DNA of 64,000 nucleotides. Origin: Hymenobacter canadensis (lineage in GTDB: Bacteria > Bacteroidota > Bacteroidia > Cytophagales > Hymenobacteraceae). Each line of letters starts with the position of its first letter. The first letter of the stretch is position 1. The position numbers were made by a program, and so were the translations under genes. The notes beneath the pieces were generated by a model. It saw only the letters and a list, made by a program, of their open reading frames with translations. It searched no databases and was not told where the DNA came from. Shown here piece by piece: positions 1-7,916 of the stretch. Location of the stretch: the NCBI RefSeq assembly GCF_027359925.1, contig NZ_CP114767.1, positions 1,674,001 to 1,738,000 on the forward strand. The letters run 5' to 3'.

Positions 1-65
1 GGTGTTGATTATGGTCTCATTACTCAGTACTTGTGCCTTGGTACTTAGTTACTGACTGACTGTAT

Positions 66-893
66 ATGCTGAATGATCTGAACCGGGTGCTGTCCACGTA
101 TTGGCAGCAGTTTTTGTACGTGCTGCCCAAGCTGGCCCTGGCGCTGGTGCTGCTGGTGGTGGCCATTTTCATTGCCAACCGCCTGAGCAGCCTGCTGGGC
201 AGCCGCCTGCGCCGCCGCTCCCACGACCCGCTGCTGGCCGACTTCCTCACCCGCATCAGCAAATGGGTGTTTATGCTGCTGGGCCTGCTGCTGGCCATGG
301 AAGTGGTAGGACTTTCGGGCATTGTGAGCGGGCTGCTGGCTGGGGCTGGGCTGTCGGCGTTCATCGTGGGCTTTGCCTTCAAGGACATTGCAGAGAACTT
401 CCTGGCGGGCGTGATTCTGGCCTTCAACCGCCCCTTCCACATCAACGACACCGTGCAGATCAAAGACCAGGTGGGCCACGTGGAGGCCCTCAACCTGCGC
501 ACCACCCTCATCCGCTCCTTCGACGGCAAGCACGTGTTTCTGCCCAACTCCCTGGTGCTCAAGGAGCCGCTCATCAACTTCACCCGCGACGGCAACCTGC
601 GCCAGGATTTCCTGGTGAGCGTTGACTACGGCGCCGCCAGCAGCCCCGCCCGGGTGCAGGAGCAGCTACTGGCCTTCCTGCGCCAGCAACCCGAAATTCA
701 ACCCGAGGCCCCGCGCCTGCCCTACATCATCCTGGAAAAAGCGGCCGGCACCACCGCCGACCTGCGCGTGTATTTCTGGACCTCGGCCGAGGAATACCGC
801 AGCGGCACCCTGCAGCAGAAAAGCCAACTGATGCAAAAGGTGAAGGACATGCTGCAGCAGGCGGGCTACCCGGCCCCCAACTTGGCGCAGTAG
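66..893 (+). CDS. Small-conductance mechanosensitive channel (MscS family)
   Basis: Likely an inner-membrane MscS-type channel that opens on membrane tension and releases solutes in osmotic downshock. The 275-residue protein has three N-terminal hydrophobic segments (about residues 15-40, 65-85, 90-115). The third is followed by the pore-helix and beta-domain signature: the Gly/Ala-rich stretch with GFAFKDIAENFLAG, then NRPFHINDTVQI and the FLPNS motif. Its length matches the short YggB-like subtype (E. coli MscS is 286 residues). The ATG at 66 is the first good start. The gene stands alone, upstream of a same-strand ClC channel, so osmotic and ion homeostasis is a shared theme. The family is clear; the conductance class is inferred from length. 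Confidence 0.93.
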   Translation: MLNDLNRVLSTYWQQFLYVLPKLALALVLLVVAIFIANRLSSLLGSRLRRRSHDPLLADFLTRISKWVFMLLGLLLAMEVVGLSGIVSGLLAGAGLSAFIVGFAFKDIAENFLAGVILAFNRPFHINDTVQIKDQVGHVEALNLRTTLIRSFDGKHVFLPNSLVLKEPLINFTRDGNLRQDFLVSVDYGAASSPARVQEQLLAFLRQQPEIQPEAPRLPYIILEKAAGTTADLRVYFWTSAEEYRSGTLQQKSQLMQKVKDMLQQAGYPAPNLAQ

Positions 894-937
894 GCGGCAG
901 CCAGGCAAAAGAACTCGGGCAGCGGTGCCGGCCAGCG

Positions 938-1001
938 GCGGCGTAAAACTACTGGCGGCGGTATTTTTTCCCTTTTTATGGGGCACTGACGCCGCTTTTT
1001 T
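938..1001 (+). terminator. Possible weak terminator after the MscS gene
   Basis: A 7-bp inverted repeat (GCGGCGT at 938 with ACGCCGC at 989) is followed directly by six T residues. The loop is long (about 44 nt), so this is only a tentative call. Confidence 0.3.
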
Positions 1002-1071
1002 GCTATCCTGCGTTGTGATACTAGTCGGGCCTGCTGTGTAGCGGGCAGGCGTTTCCTTTTGCTGCGTAGCA

Positions 1072-2850
1072 ATGCCCAAGAATATTGTTCACCGGATTCT
1101 TAGCCCCTTGTTGCTGTGGCGGTTGCGTCATATCAACGACCGGGTGTACCTGATCCTGGTGAGCGTACTGGTGGGCCTGATGGCCGGCCTCACGGCGGTG
1201 CTGCTCAAAAACTCGGTGCACCGCTCGCAGGAATTGCTGTACGCCTGGGTGCCGGAAGAGAAGCGGGTGTTTGCCCTGTTCCTCTACCCCATCATCGGCA
1301 TTGCGCTGTCGGTGCTGTTTACGCGCTATTTCCTGGATGGCAACCTGAGCCGCGGTTTGGGGCCCATCATCTACAACATTGCCCGGCAGGGCAGCATTGT
1401 GCCGCGCAGCAAGCTGTATTCGCAGTTCGTCACGTCCTTTATCACGGTTTCGTTTGGCGGGTCGGCGGGTCTGGAGGCCCCGATTTCGGTGACGGGCGCG
1501 GCGCAGGGCTCCAACCTGGGGCGGCTGTTGCGCGTGGGCCGGCGCGAGCGGCGCCTGTTGGTGGGCTGCGGCGCGGCGGCGGGCGTGGCGGCCATCTTCA
1601 ACTCGCCCATTGCGGGTGTGCTGTTTGCCGTAGAAGTGGTGCTCAGCGAGTTGGCCGCACCCTACTTTATTCCGCTTCTGATTTCCACGGCCACTGCTAC
1701 GGTGGTATCCAAGGCCCTGTTCGAAGGCCAGCCTTTCGTGCTCATCACCACCAGCTGGCCCGTGGATGCGGTGCCGTTTTACCTGATGCTGGGCTTGTGC
1801 ACGGCGCTGCTGTCGGTGTACATGATCCGGGTGTACTTCGCGGCCGACAAGTTTTTTGAGCGCTGGCCGGGCACGTTCCGCAAGGTGGCGGTGGGCGGTT
1901 TGGCGCTGGGCGTGCTGGTGTTTCTGTTTCCGCCGCTCTATGGCGAGGGCTACAACATCGTGCAGCTGCTGCTGGCCGGCAAGGGCGAGGACCTGGTGGG
2001 CGGCTCCATCTTTGCCGTTTACCGCGACGAAAACGTGTGGATTCTGCTGGGCGTGGCGGCGGCCAGTATGCTGCTGAAGGTGTTTGCCACAACCATTACG
2101 GTGGGCGCCGGCGGCAATGGCGGCATGTTCGGCTCGTCGCTGTTTGCGGGGGCGCTGCTGGGCTTTGTGTTTGCCCGCCTCATCAACCTGAGCGGCCTGA
2201 CCAGCGTCACGGAAGTGCATTTCATCGTGCTGGGCATGGCCGGCGTGCTGGCCGGCGTGGTGCACGCCCCGCTCACGGCCATCTTCCTGATTGCCGAAAT
2301 CACCGGCGGCTACGCCCTGTTTGTGCCCCTGATGGTGGTCACCAGCTCCTCCTACCTGATTACGCGCTACTTCGAGCCCTACTCCGTGTACACCCGCAAG
2401 CTGGTGCAGAAGGGCGTGTATATGCACCAGGACCGCGACAGAAGCTTGCTCTCGCAGCTCGATCTGCACAATCTGGTGCAGACCGACTTCGTGCCCGTGC
2501 ACCCCGACGATACGCTGGGCACCCTGGTAGACACGTTCCGGCACGCCACCCGCAACCTGTTTCCAGTGGTTGATGAGGCGGGCGTGCTGGTGGGCGTCGT
2601 CACGCTTGATACTGTGCGCGACGCCCTCTTCGACGACGTGCACTACACCACCACCCGCGTGCGCGACCTGATGACTGACCCCGCCGCCGTCGTAAATTCC
2701 GACGATTCGCTGCTGGATTCGCTGCGCTGCATGGAGCAGCTGGGCGTGCCCGCCCTGCCCGTCGTGGATAAGGGGCACTACGTGGGCTTCCTGCTGAAAT
2801 CCAGCATTCTGGCCGGCTACCGCCGCCAGCTGCTCAAGGAAACGGAGTAG
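1072..2850 (+). CDS. ClC-family chloride channel with C-terminal CBS pair
   Basis: Membrane anion channel or transporter of the ClC family, 592 residues: about ten hydrophobic helices up to residue 430, then two CBS domains (about 460-590) that normally bind adenine nucleotides. The gating glutamate is present in GLEAP (E135). The later filter motif GGNGGMFGSSLF is also seen. At the position of the E. coli proton glutamate E203, the aligned segment AGVLFAVEVV has valine (V189), as in ClC channels rather than H+/Cl- exchangers. That alignment is mine, by eye. The ATG at 1072 follows a 178-nt gap after the MscS gene. Family certain; channel versus exchanger is inferred. Confidence 0.94.
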   Translation: MPKNIVHRILSPLLLWRLRHINDRVYLILVSVLVGLMAGLTAVLLKNSVHRSQELLYAWVPEEKRVFALFLYPIIGIALSVLFTRYFLDGNLSRGLGPIIYNIARQGSIVPRSKLYSQFVTSFITVSFGGSAGLEAPISVTGAAQGSNLGRLLRVGRRERRLLVGCGAAAGVAAIFNSPIAGVLFAVEVVLSELAAPYFIPLLISTATATVVSKALFEGQPFVLITTSWPVDAVPFYLMLGLCTALLSVYMIRVYFAADKFFERWPGTFRKVAVGGLALGVLVFLFPPLYGEGYNIVQLLLAGKGEDLVGGSIFAVYRDENVWILLGVAAASMLLKVFATTITVGAGGNGGMFGSSLFAGALLGFVFARLINLSGLTSVTEVHFIVLGMAGVLAGVVHAPLTAIFLIAEITGGYALFVPLMVVTSSSYLITRYFEPYSVYTRKLVQKGVYMHQDRDRSLLSQLDLHNLVQTDFVPVHPDDTLGTLVDTFRHATRNLFPVVDEAGVLVGVVTLDTVRDALFDDVHYTTTRVRDLMTDPAAVVNSDDSLLDSLRCMEQLGVPALPVVDKGHYVGFLLKSSILAGYRRQLLKETE

Positions 2851-2876
2851 CCAGGGCGGCGAGTTGGTGGGTTGGC

Positions 2877-3016
2877 AGAACGTCATGCAGAGGCGCAGCC
2901 GAAGCATCTCGCATGCTGACGTTGCCACACAATTGAACGGTAACCGCTCCGTAGCCCAGGGTTTAAACCCTGGGCTACGGAGCAACGTCAGCACGCTAGA
3001 TATTTCATTCCGTTCT
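2877..3016. repeat. Composite intergenic hairpin repeat with nested palindrome
   Basis: Lies between two convergent genes. It begins with the same AGAACGTCATGCAGAGG sequence as the hairpin at 7799. Inner arms GCATGCTGACGTTG (2911-2924) and CAACGTCAGCACGC (2983-2996) flank a perfect 38-bp palindrome at 2946-2983 centred on GTTTAAAC. The outer right arm is degenerate. The same palindrome core recurs at 52247-52270. Confidence 0.85.
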
Positions 3017-3049
3017 ACACTCCAGCAACCCACCACTCCACTAACCCTC

Positions 3050-4240
3050 CTAATACTCGCCTATCTCCGGGTCTTTTTTGGTGAGCTGCAGCCCGATCAT
3101 CATTAGCACGCCGGTCAGCAGAATCACCACAAACAGCAGGCTTTCGCCCACTTCGCCGAGGTGGTGGCGGGCCGGAATGCTGTAGAAGAGCAGCACCGTG
3201 ATGAGGCCTTTGGGCGCGATAAACAGCTCCGGAATCAGGTCGGATTTGGCGACGAAGCGCAGGTACAGGTAGCGGATAACGGTGAGCACGGCCACAATCA
3301 GCAGGCCCTGCAGCAGCAGCGTGCCGCTGATGAGCGTGCTGAGCGTGATGCTGAAGCCGAACAGCAGGAAAAAGAACGTCCGGATCAGGAAAGCCGATTC
3401 GGCGGTGATGCTTTTGAGCGGATGCAGCTCGGCGGCCAGCTGCTCGGGGTGCAGCCAGCGCTGCAGGCGCGGCCCGCGCAAAATCAGGCCGGCGTTGTTT
3501 ACGGCCAGCCCAAACACCAGCACCAGCACCAGCGACGACAGGTGCAGCTTTTTGGCCAAGCTGTAGAGCAGCACCAGGAACGCCAGAATCAGGAAAAACT
3601 TGACGTGCAGCCGGATGCGGCCCAGCAGAAACGCCAGGGCCGCCGTGCTCAGCACCGCTACCACGAGCACCGCCACCACGTCGCGCGAGAACGTGACGAG
3701 GGAAATCCCCTGGGCGAAATTATCCTGCAGCGCGAAGTTGAACAGCATGATGCCCAGAATGTCCGAAAACGTGCTTTCGTACACGATGAACTCCTGCTTT
3801 TCGCCCATCAGATTGGCCACGCTGGGGATGGCAATGGCCGAGCTGATGACGGCCAGCGGCACGGCATTTATGAGGCAGGTCTGAAACGACGCCCCCAGAT
3901 ACCATTGCAGCAGCAGCGCAATAGCCACCGACTGCACTACCAGCATCAGCACCGCCGCCAGAAACGAGCGCCGGATCAGGGGCGCCTTTTCGCGGGTCAG
4001 CTCCAGGTCGAGGGCGCCCTCCAGCACAATCATAATCAGGCCGATGATGCCAAATATTTCCAGCACCACCTGCGGAATGCTCAACGTGAAGTCGAAGTAG
4101 TCGGCGGCCTGGCGCAGGGCAATACCCGTGAGCAGCAGCATCAGCACCGACGGCACCTTGGTGGCCCGCGCAATTAGGTCGAAGAGGTAGGACAGGATGA
4201 CGGCCGCACTGAGGCCGATGAGGATAGAATAGGAACCCAT
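3050..4240 (-). CDS. Cation/proton antiporter (CPA superfamily)
   Basis: Polytopic membrane protein of 396 residues with about 11-12 hydrophobic segments over its whole length, resembling the Na+/H+ exchanger domain of CPA-type antiporters. Acidic residues within a membrane segment (ESTFSDILGI, about residues 155-164) are candidates for the ion-binding site. There is no C-terminal TrkA-N or other cytoplasmic domain. The ATG at 4240 gives a start just before the first hydrophobic helix. Likely role is sodium or potassium export coupled to proton entry; the ion cannot be read from sequence. It is convergent with the ClC gene and separated from it by a hairpin repeat. Confidence 0.88.
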   Translation of the reverse strand: MGSYSILIGLSAAVILSYLFDLIARATKVPSVLMLLLTGIALRQAADYFDFTLSIPQVVLEIFGIIGLIMIVLEGALDLELTREKAPLIRRSFLAAVLMLVVQSVAIALLLQWYLGASFQTCLINAVPLAVISSAIAIPSVANLMGEKQEFIVYESTFSDILGIMLFNFALQDNFAQGISLVTFSRDVVAVLVVAVLSTAALAFLLGRIRLHVKFFLILAFLVLLYSLAKKLHLSSLVLVLVFGLAVNNAGLILRGPRLQRWLHPEQLAAELHPLKSITAESAFLIRTFFFLLFGFSITLSTLISGTLLLQGLLIVAVLTVIRYLYLRFVAKSDLIPELFIAPKGLITVLLFYSIPARHHLGEVGESLLFVVILLTGVLMMIGLQLTKKDPEIGEY

Positions 4241-4330
4241 ACACGCAAGCCAGGCCCCCGCAGAACACCCGTTCCCGGCCCGGCAATGCGGCTCTATACG
4301 GCAAAACAGCCCTCAGCGCCGAATCAGCCT

Positions 4331-4338
4331 TACCTTTG
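4331..4338 (+). promoter_or_regulatory. Candidate Bacteroidota -7 box (TACCTTTG)
   Basis: Perfect match to the TAnnTTTG element, in the gap between a minus-strand and a plus-strand gene. No TTG is found at the expected upstream distance. If used, it would start the flavoprotein transcript about 220 nt before the ATG at 4568, with the hairpin repeat at 4386-4520 inside the leader. Confidence 0.45.
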
Positions 4339-4385
4339 GTTTTTAAAGTGATGGGGTTGTGAAGTGATGAGGTGAAATGTCAGGC

Positions 4386-4520
4386 CGTCATTCCGAGCAG
4401 AGCGAGGAATCTCGCCCGAGGCTAACTGTCATTCCGAGTGCAGCGAGGAATCTCGCGTGCTGACGTCTGAATAGCATTTCAACATCAGCCCGCGAGACTC
4501 CTCGCTCCGCTCGGAATGAC
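4386..4520. repeat. Intergenic hairpin repeat (GTCATTCCGAG type) plus partial copy
   Basis: A partial copy at 4386-4416 (GTCATTCCGAGCAGAGCGAG and on) precedes a full inverted repeat at 4428-4520 with the same core, whose arms meet around the loop near 4467-4483. The 327-nt gap 4241-4567 holds this repeat and the TACCTTTG box; no other gene is visible there. Confidence 0.85.
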
Positions 4521-4567
4521 GTTCTCTCCCCATCATCTCATCACCCCATCCCCTCACCACCAAAAAA

Positions 4568-5779
4568 ATGAAACACGTTGCCATCATCGGAGGCGGCCCG
4601 GCGGGGCTGCTGGCGGCCCAGCGGCTGGCGGAGGCGGGCTGCCGGGTGGCTGTATATGAGGCACAAGCCACGGTGGGGCGCAAGTTTCTGGTGGCCGGCC
4701 ACGGCGGCTTCAACCTCACTAACTCGGAGGAGCCCGCTGGCTTCGGGGCGCGCTACGGCGCCAGCCACCCGGTTTTCCAGCAGATGCTGGCCCATTTCTC
4801 CCCCACCGACCTGCGCCACTGGGCCGCCGACCTGGGCATTGCCACGTTTGTAGGTAGCAGCGGGAGGGTGTTTCCGCAGGAGCAGCACAAACCCGCTGAC
4901 CTGCTGCGGGCCTGGGTGGCGCGGTTGCGCGCGCTGGGCGTAGCGTTTCATTTGCGCCACCGGTGGCTGGGCTTCGCGGGCGAAACCGGGCTGCAGTTGC
5001 GCAACGAGGCCACCAACGAAACCTTCACCCTCAGCCCCGACGCCACCGTGCTGGCCCTGGGCGGCGCCAGCTGGCAGAAAACCGGCTCCGACGGCCAGTG
5101 GGTGCCTGCGCTGCAGGCCGCCGGGGTGCAGTGCGTGCCGTTTGCGCCGGCCAATTGCGGCGCCGAGGTGGCGTGGTCGGAGTTTTTCCGGGCGAAAGTG
5201 GGCCGCACGCCTCTCAAAAACATTGCGCTGCGCTGCGGCGGCCAACTGGCGCGGGGCGAGCTGCTGCTGACCGAATACGGCGTGGAAGGCACGCCCGTGT
5301 ATGCCCTCACGCCCGCCATCCGCGAGGCGCTAACCCTGGGCAGCCCGGCTACGCTGCTGCTCGACCTCAAGCCCGACCTCTCCGACGCTCAGCTACTGCA
5401 GAAGCTCCAAAAACCCCGCGCCGGCCGCTCCCTCGCCGACTTCCTGCGCCAGACCCTGCGCCTCAACACCCCCATCCCGACGCTGCTGCGCGAAACCGCC
5501 CCACCCGAGGCCACTGCCACGCCCGAGGCGCTGGCCCAATTGCTGCGCGCCGTGCCGTTGCCCGTGCACGCGTTGCGCCCGCTCGATGAAGCCATCAGCA
5601 CGGCCGGCGGCGTGGCCTGGGACGACGTGGATGAGCGCCTGATGCTGCGCCGCCGCCCCGGCACCTACGTGGCCGGCGAAATGCTGGACTGGGAAGCGCC
5701 TACTGGCGGCTATCTGCTGCAGGGCTGCTTCAGCACCGGCGCCTGGGTGGCCCGCAGCATTGCTATGCGTATCGGCTAA
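4568..5779 (+). CDS. BaiN/TIGR03862-like FAD-dependent flavoprotein
   Basis: Predicted NAD(P)/FAD-dependent oxidoreductase of 403 residues. The N-terminal dinucleotide-binding motif is IIGGGPAGLLAAQRLAEAG (residues 6-24), followed by VGRKFLVAGHGGFNLTN, typical of the HI0933/YhiN/BaiN flavoprotein family. A C-terminal FAD-contact region (GGVAWDDVD, then GEMLDWEAPTGGYLLQG) is also seen, as in the TIGR03862 subgroup. Substrate is unknown. The ATG at 4568 is preceded by the A-rich stretch CACCAAAAAA, a common start context in this phylum. It is preceded by a hairpin repeat and ends in a convergent arrangement with a small membrane-protein gene. Confidence 0.9.
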   Translation: MKHVAIIGGGPAGLLAAQRLAEAGCRVAVYEAQATVGRKFLVAGHGGFNLTNSEEPAGFGARYGASHPVFQQMLAHFSPTDLRHWAADLGIATFVGSSGRVFPQEQHKPADLLRAWVARLRALGVAFHLRHRWLGFAGETGLQLRNEATNETFTLSPDATVLALGGASWQKTGSDGQWVPALQAAGVQCVPFAPANCGAEVAWSEFFRAKVGRTPLKNIALRCGGQLARGELLLTEYGVEGTPVYALTPAIREALTLGSPATLLLDLKPDLSDAQLLQKLQKPRAGRSLADFLRQTLRLNTPIPTLLRETAPPEATATPEALAQLLRAVPLPVHALRPLDEAISTAGGVAWDDVDERLMLRRRPGTYVAGEMLDWEAPTGGYLLQGCFSTGAWVARSIAMRIG

Positions 5780-5809
5780 CTGACGTTGGCCGCGGTACCG
5801 CCAGCATAG

Positions 5810-5835
5810 TAGCGCGAACTTTGCAGTTCGCGCTA
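5810..5835. terminator. Small hairpin between convergent genes
   Basis: Perfect 11-bp stem TAGCGCGAACT / AGTTCGCGCTA with a TTGC loop, between the 3' ends of the flavoprotein gene and the small membrane-protein gene. It could act as a terminator on both strands, although there is no clear T tract. Confidence 0.5.
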
Positions 5836-5851
5836 TTGCATACTGTGCTGC

Positions 5852-6112
5852 TTACTCATTGATAACTGCTTTCGCTTCGGCTTCGGCCAGGATGGTTTTG
5901 GCCTCGGCCAGCAGCCGCTCGCCGGGGTTGAGCTGACGGCGGGCAATCAGGGCCACCAGGATAAAAAAGGATACAATCGGCAGCACCCAGCCCAGCGCAA
6001 ACCACCGCCAGAAAGGGCGCCCGTAGCTGACGGCGCAGTAGCCCGTAACCAGCGGCAGCACCGAGAAGGCGCAGAGAAACCCTATTCCGGATAAGATAAA
6101 GTAGGCAAGCAT
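5852..6112 (-). CDS. Small two-helix membrane protein
   Basis: Hypothetical protein of 86 residues. Two hydrophobic segments (about 2-24 and 36-57) are followed by a charged, Ala/Glu-rich C-terminal tail (about 62-86) that could form a helix. Supported by plausible start (ATG at 6112), coding-like composition and position between a convergent gene and a divergent one. No family recognised, and no function can be assigned. Confidence 0.65.
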   Translation of the reverse strand: MLAYFILSGIGFLCAFSVLPLVTGYCAVSYGRPFWRWFALGWVLPIVSFFILVALIARRQLNPGERLLAEAKTILAEAEAKAVINE

Positions 6113-6335
6113 GGCGGTGGCAACTACTCTTCAAGATACACGTTCCGACCATGCTTTGCAAGGCAAAATGCGGGCATCCTGCTCCAACAACCAAGCGTAG
6201 GCCCGGAAGTTGCCCTGCTGGCGGCAAGTTGCGGATCAGGAGGCTATCTTCGGAACTCTTTTTCCCGTATCTACCCGATCTGCTTATCCTGCCCCCGTCT
6301 CTTTGCCACCCTCGCCCAGCCTTCCTCTCCCATCC

Positions 6336-7787
6336 ATGTGGGACCACCAAAGTCTTTTCCGCGTGTCGGCCCAGCTGTTTGCTGAAGGCATCTTCAACCT
6401 GCTCGACCGCACGCTGAAACCGGAAGTATTCCTGCTGGGGCTGGCCTCGGCCCGGGAAACCGACGAGCCTCAGGCCGTGGTAGTGGAACCCGCCACCCTG
6501 CGCTACACCCCCGCCGACTTTGCCGGCGTGAAGGCCCGCGCCGTCGCCCTTGAGCCCGATGGCCCGCGCGAAGTGGTCTACCACCTGCACCCCGCCGACC
6601 ATGACCGGTACGAAAAGCTGCGCTGGTATGAGCTGCTGCGCCGCGCCACCGTACAAACCCTGGAAGATCTGACGGCCAGCCGCGGCGAGGAGCGCCTGAG
6701 CTTTTGCTCGCCGCCCGTGAGCCTCTACGGCTACCAGGTGGTTGTGATTCTGCAGCTTTCCGCCGAAGCCTACCAGGCCTACTACATGCTGCCCGTGCCG
6801 GGCCCCGGCAACCGGCCTACCTCGCTGGTGCACGCTGCCGTGCAGGAATTCCTGCTCGACTGCAGCCGCGCCCTCCGCGAGTCGGACACCGACGACGACC
6901 GGCCCGTGCTGGACCGCGACTACAACGAGGTGCTGCGCGCCGCCGGCCGCAGCTTTATGCTGCGCGCCGCCGCCGGCACCCACGGCCTCTACGACGCCTG
7001 CAACGGCGTGGCCGCCCTGCGCCACGAGGGCGACGAGGGCGTGGGACTTATGCTGGTGGCCCGCCGCCACCATCCGGCCATTGTGCCCGTGCTCACGCTG
7101 GAAAGCCCCATCCCGCTGCGCGACCACCGCCGCATCCGCAAGCTCCTGGAGCTCAGCGAAGACCACACGGCGCTGGTTTCCGATGCCACCGACGTGTTCG
7201 GCTTGGGCTATCTGGTGTCGCCGGAAGACCCAGCCTACGAGCCCCTGTTTACGGTGCATTTCACGCGCCACTACAGCTGGGAGCTGAGCCACAACGAGCA
7301 GGTGATGATGAAAGTGGTATCCAACACCCCGCGCCTGCCGCAGGGCCGCGTTGATGCCGAGAACTTCGCCCGTGCTATCGTCCGCATTTTCCCGTACCTC
7401 GACACCGATGCCGTAGCCTACCTCTGGGAGCTGACGCAGCGCGCCACCGAGCAAACCAACGGCACTATTCTGGTGATTTCGGAAGGCGCGGCCCAGGAGG
7501 CCGTGCGCCTCACGCGGCAGTGCTTCCGGGTGGCCCCGCGCCTGATGACGCCCTCCGTGCTGCGCCTGGTCACCAACATCGATGGGGCCGTGTTCGTGGC
7601 GCCCGATGGCACCTGCCACGCCATCGGGGCCATCCTCGACGGCCTCGCCACCGAAAAAGGCGACTCCTCCCGCGGTTCGCGCTATAACTCGGCCCTGCGC
7701 TACGTGGAAAGCAGCCGCTACGCCTGCCTGGCCGTGGTGGTCAGCGAGGACGGCCTGATTGACCTGCTGCCGCCCATGCGGCGCTGA
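6336..7787 (+). CDS. DisA_N/DAC-like putative nucleotide cyclase with N-terminal sensor region
   Basis: A 483-residue soluble protein. The C-terminal 140 residues resemble the diadenylate cyclase (DAC, DisA_N) domain that makes c-di-AMP: a GTILVI strand (376-381), the DGA motif (416-418) in NIDGAVFVAPDG, and RGSRYNSA (446-453) where classical enzymes have a RHR motif. The first arginine is kept but His and the second Arg are replaced by Tyr and Asn. The N-terminal about 330 residues look like the DACNV-type sensor described with such domains in comparative genomics. I chose ATG 6336 because upstream in-frame codons lack domain-like sequence. Activity is uncertain because of the altered motif. 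Confidence 0.65.
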   Translation: MWDHQSLFRVSAQLFAEGIFNLLDRTLKPEVFLLGLASARETDEPQAVVVEPATLRYTPADFAGVKARAVALEPDGPREVVYHLHPADHDRYEKLRWYELLRRATVQTLEDLTASRGEERLSFCSPPVSLYGYQVVVILQLSAEAYQAYYMLPVPGPGNRPTSLVHAAVQEFLLDCSRALRESDTDDDRPVLDRDYNEVLRAAGRSFMLRAAAGTHGLYDACNGVAALRHEGDEGVGLMLVARRHHPAIVPVLTLESPIPLRDHRRIRKLLELSEDHTALVSDATDVFGLGYLVSPEDPAYEPLFTVHFTRHYSWELSHNEQVMMKVVSNTPRLPQGRVDAENFARAIVRIFPYLDTDAVAYLWELTQRATEQTNGTILVISEGAAQEAVRLTRQCFRVAPRLMTPSVLRLVTNIDGAVFVAPDGTCHAIGAILDGLATEKGDSSRGSRYNSALRYVESSRYACLAVVVSEDGLIDLLPPMRR

Positions 7788-7798
7788 CACGCAGAACA

Positions 7799-7898
7799 AG
7801 AACGTCATGCAGAGGCGCAGCCGAAGCATCTCGCCAGTGTAGTAAACGAGTCTACCACACTGGCGAGATGCTTCGGCTGCGCCTCTGCATGACGTTCT
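7799..7898. repeat. Long perfect hairpin repeat (GTCATGCAGAGG type)
   Basis: Perfect 42-bp inverted repeat, arms 7799-7840 and 7857-7898, loop 16 nt, between two convergent genes (12 nt after one stop, 19 nt before the other). Arm core is GTCATGCAGAGGCGCAGCCG. Related cores occur at 2877, 45289, 52140 and 57013. Probably doubles as a bidirectional terminator. Confidence 0.92.
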
Positions 7899-7916
7899 TC
7901 TGATTTTACCAGCCCG

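Noticed and set aside
1021..3036. 671-codon open frame on the minus strand opposite the ClC gene
   Set aside because: His/Gln/Arg-rich low-quality translation typical of a GC-rich shadow frame; the plus strand encodes a clear ClC protein.
2864..3106. 80-codon plus-strand open frame
   Set aside because: Runs entirely through a composite hairpin repeat and into the antiporter gene's 3' end.
7799..7898. Long hairpins considered as CRISPR repeats or tRNA/ncRNA genes
   Set aside because: They occur singly as inverted, not direct, repeats with no spacers, and do not fold as tRNA.
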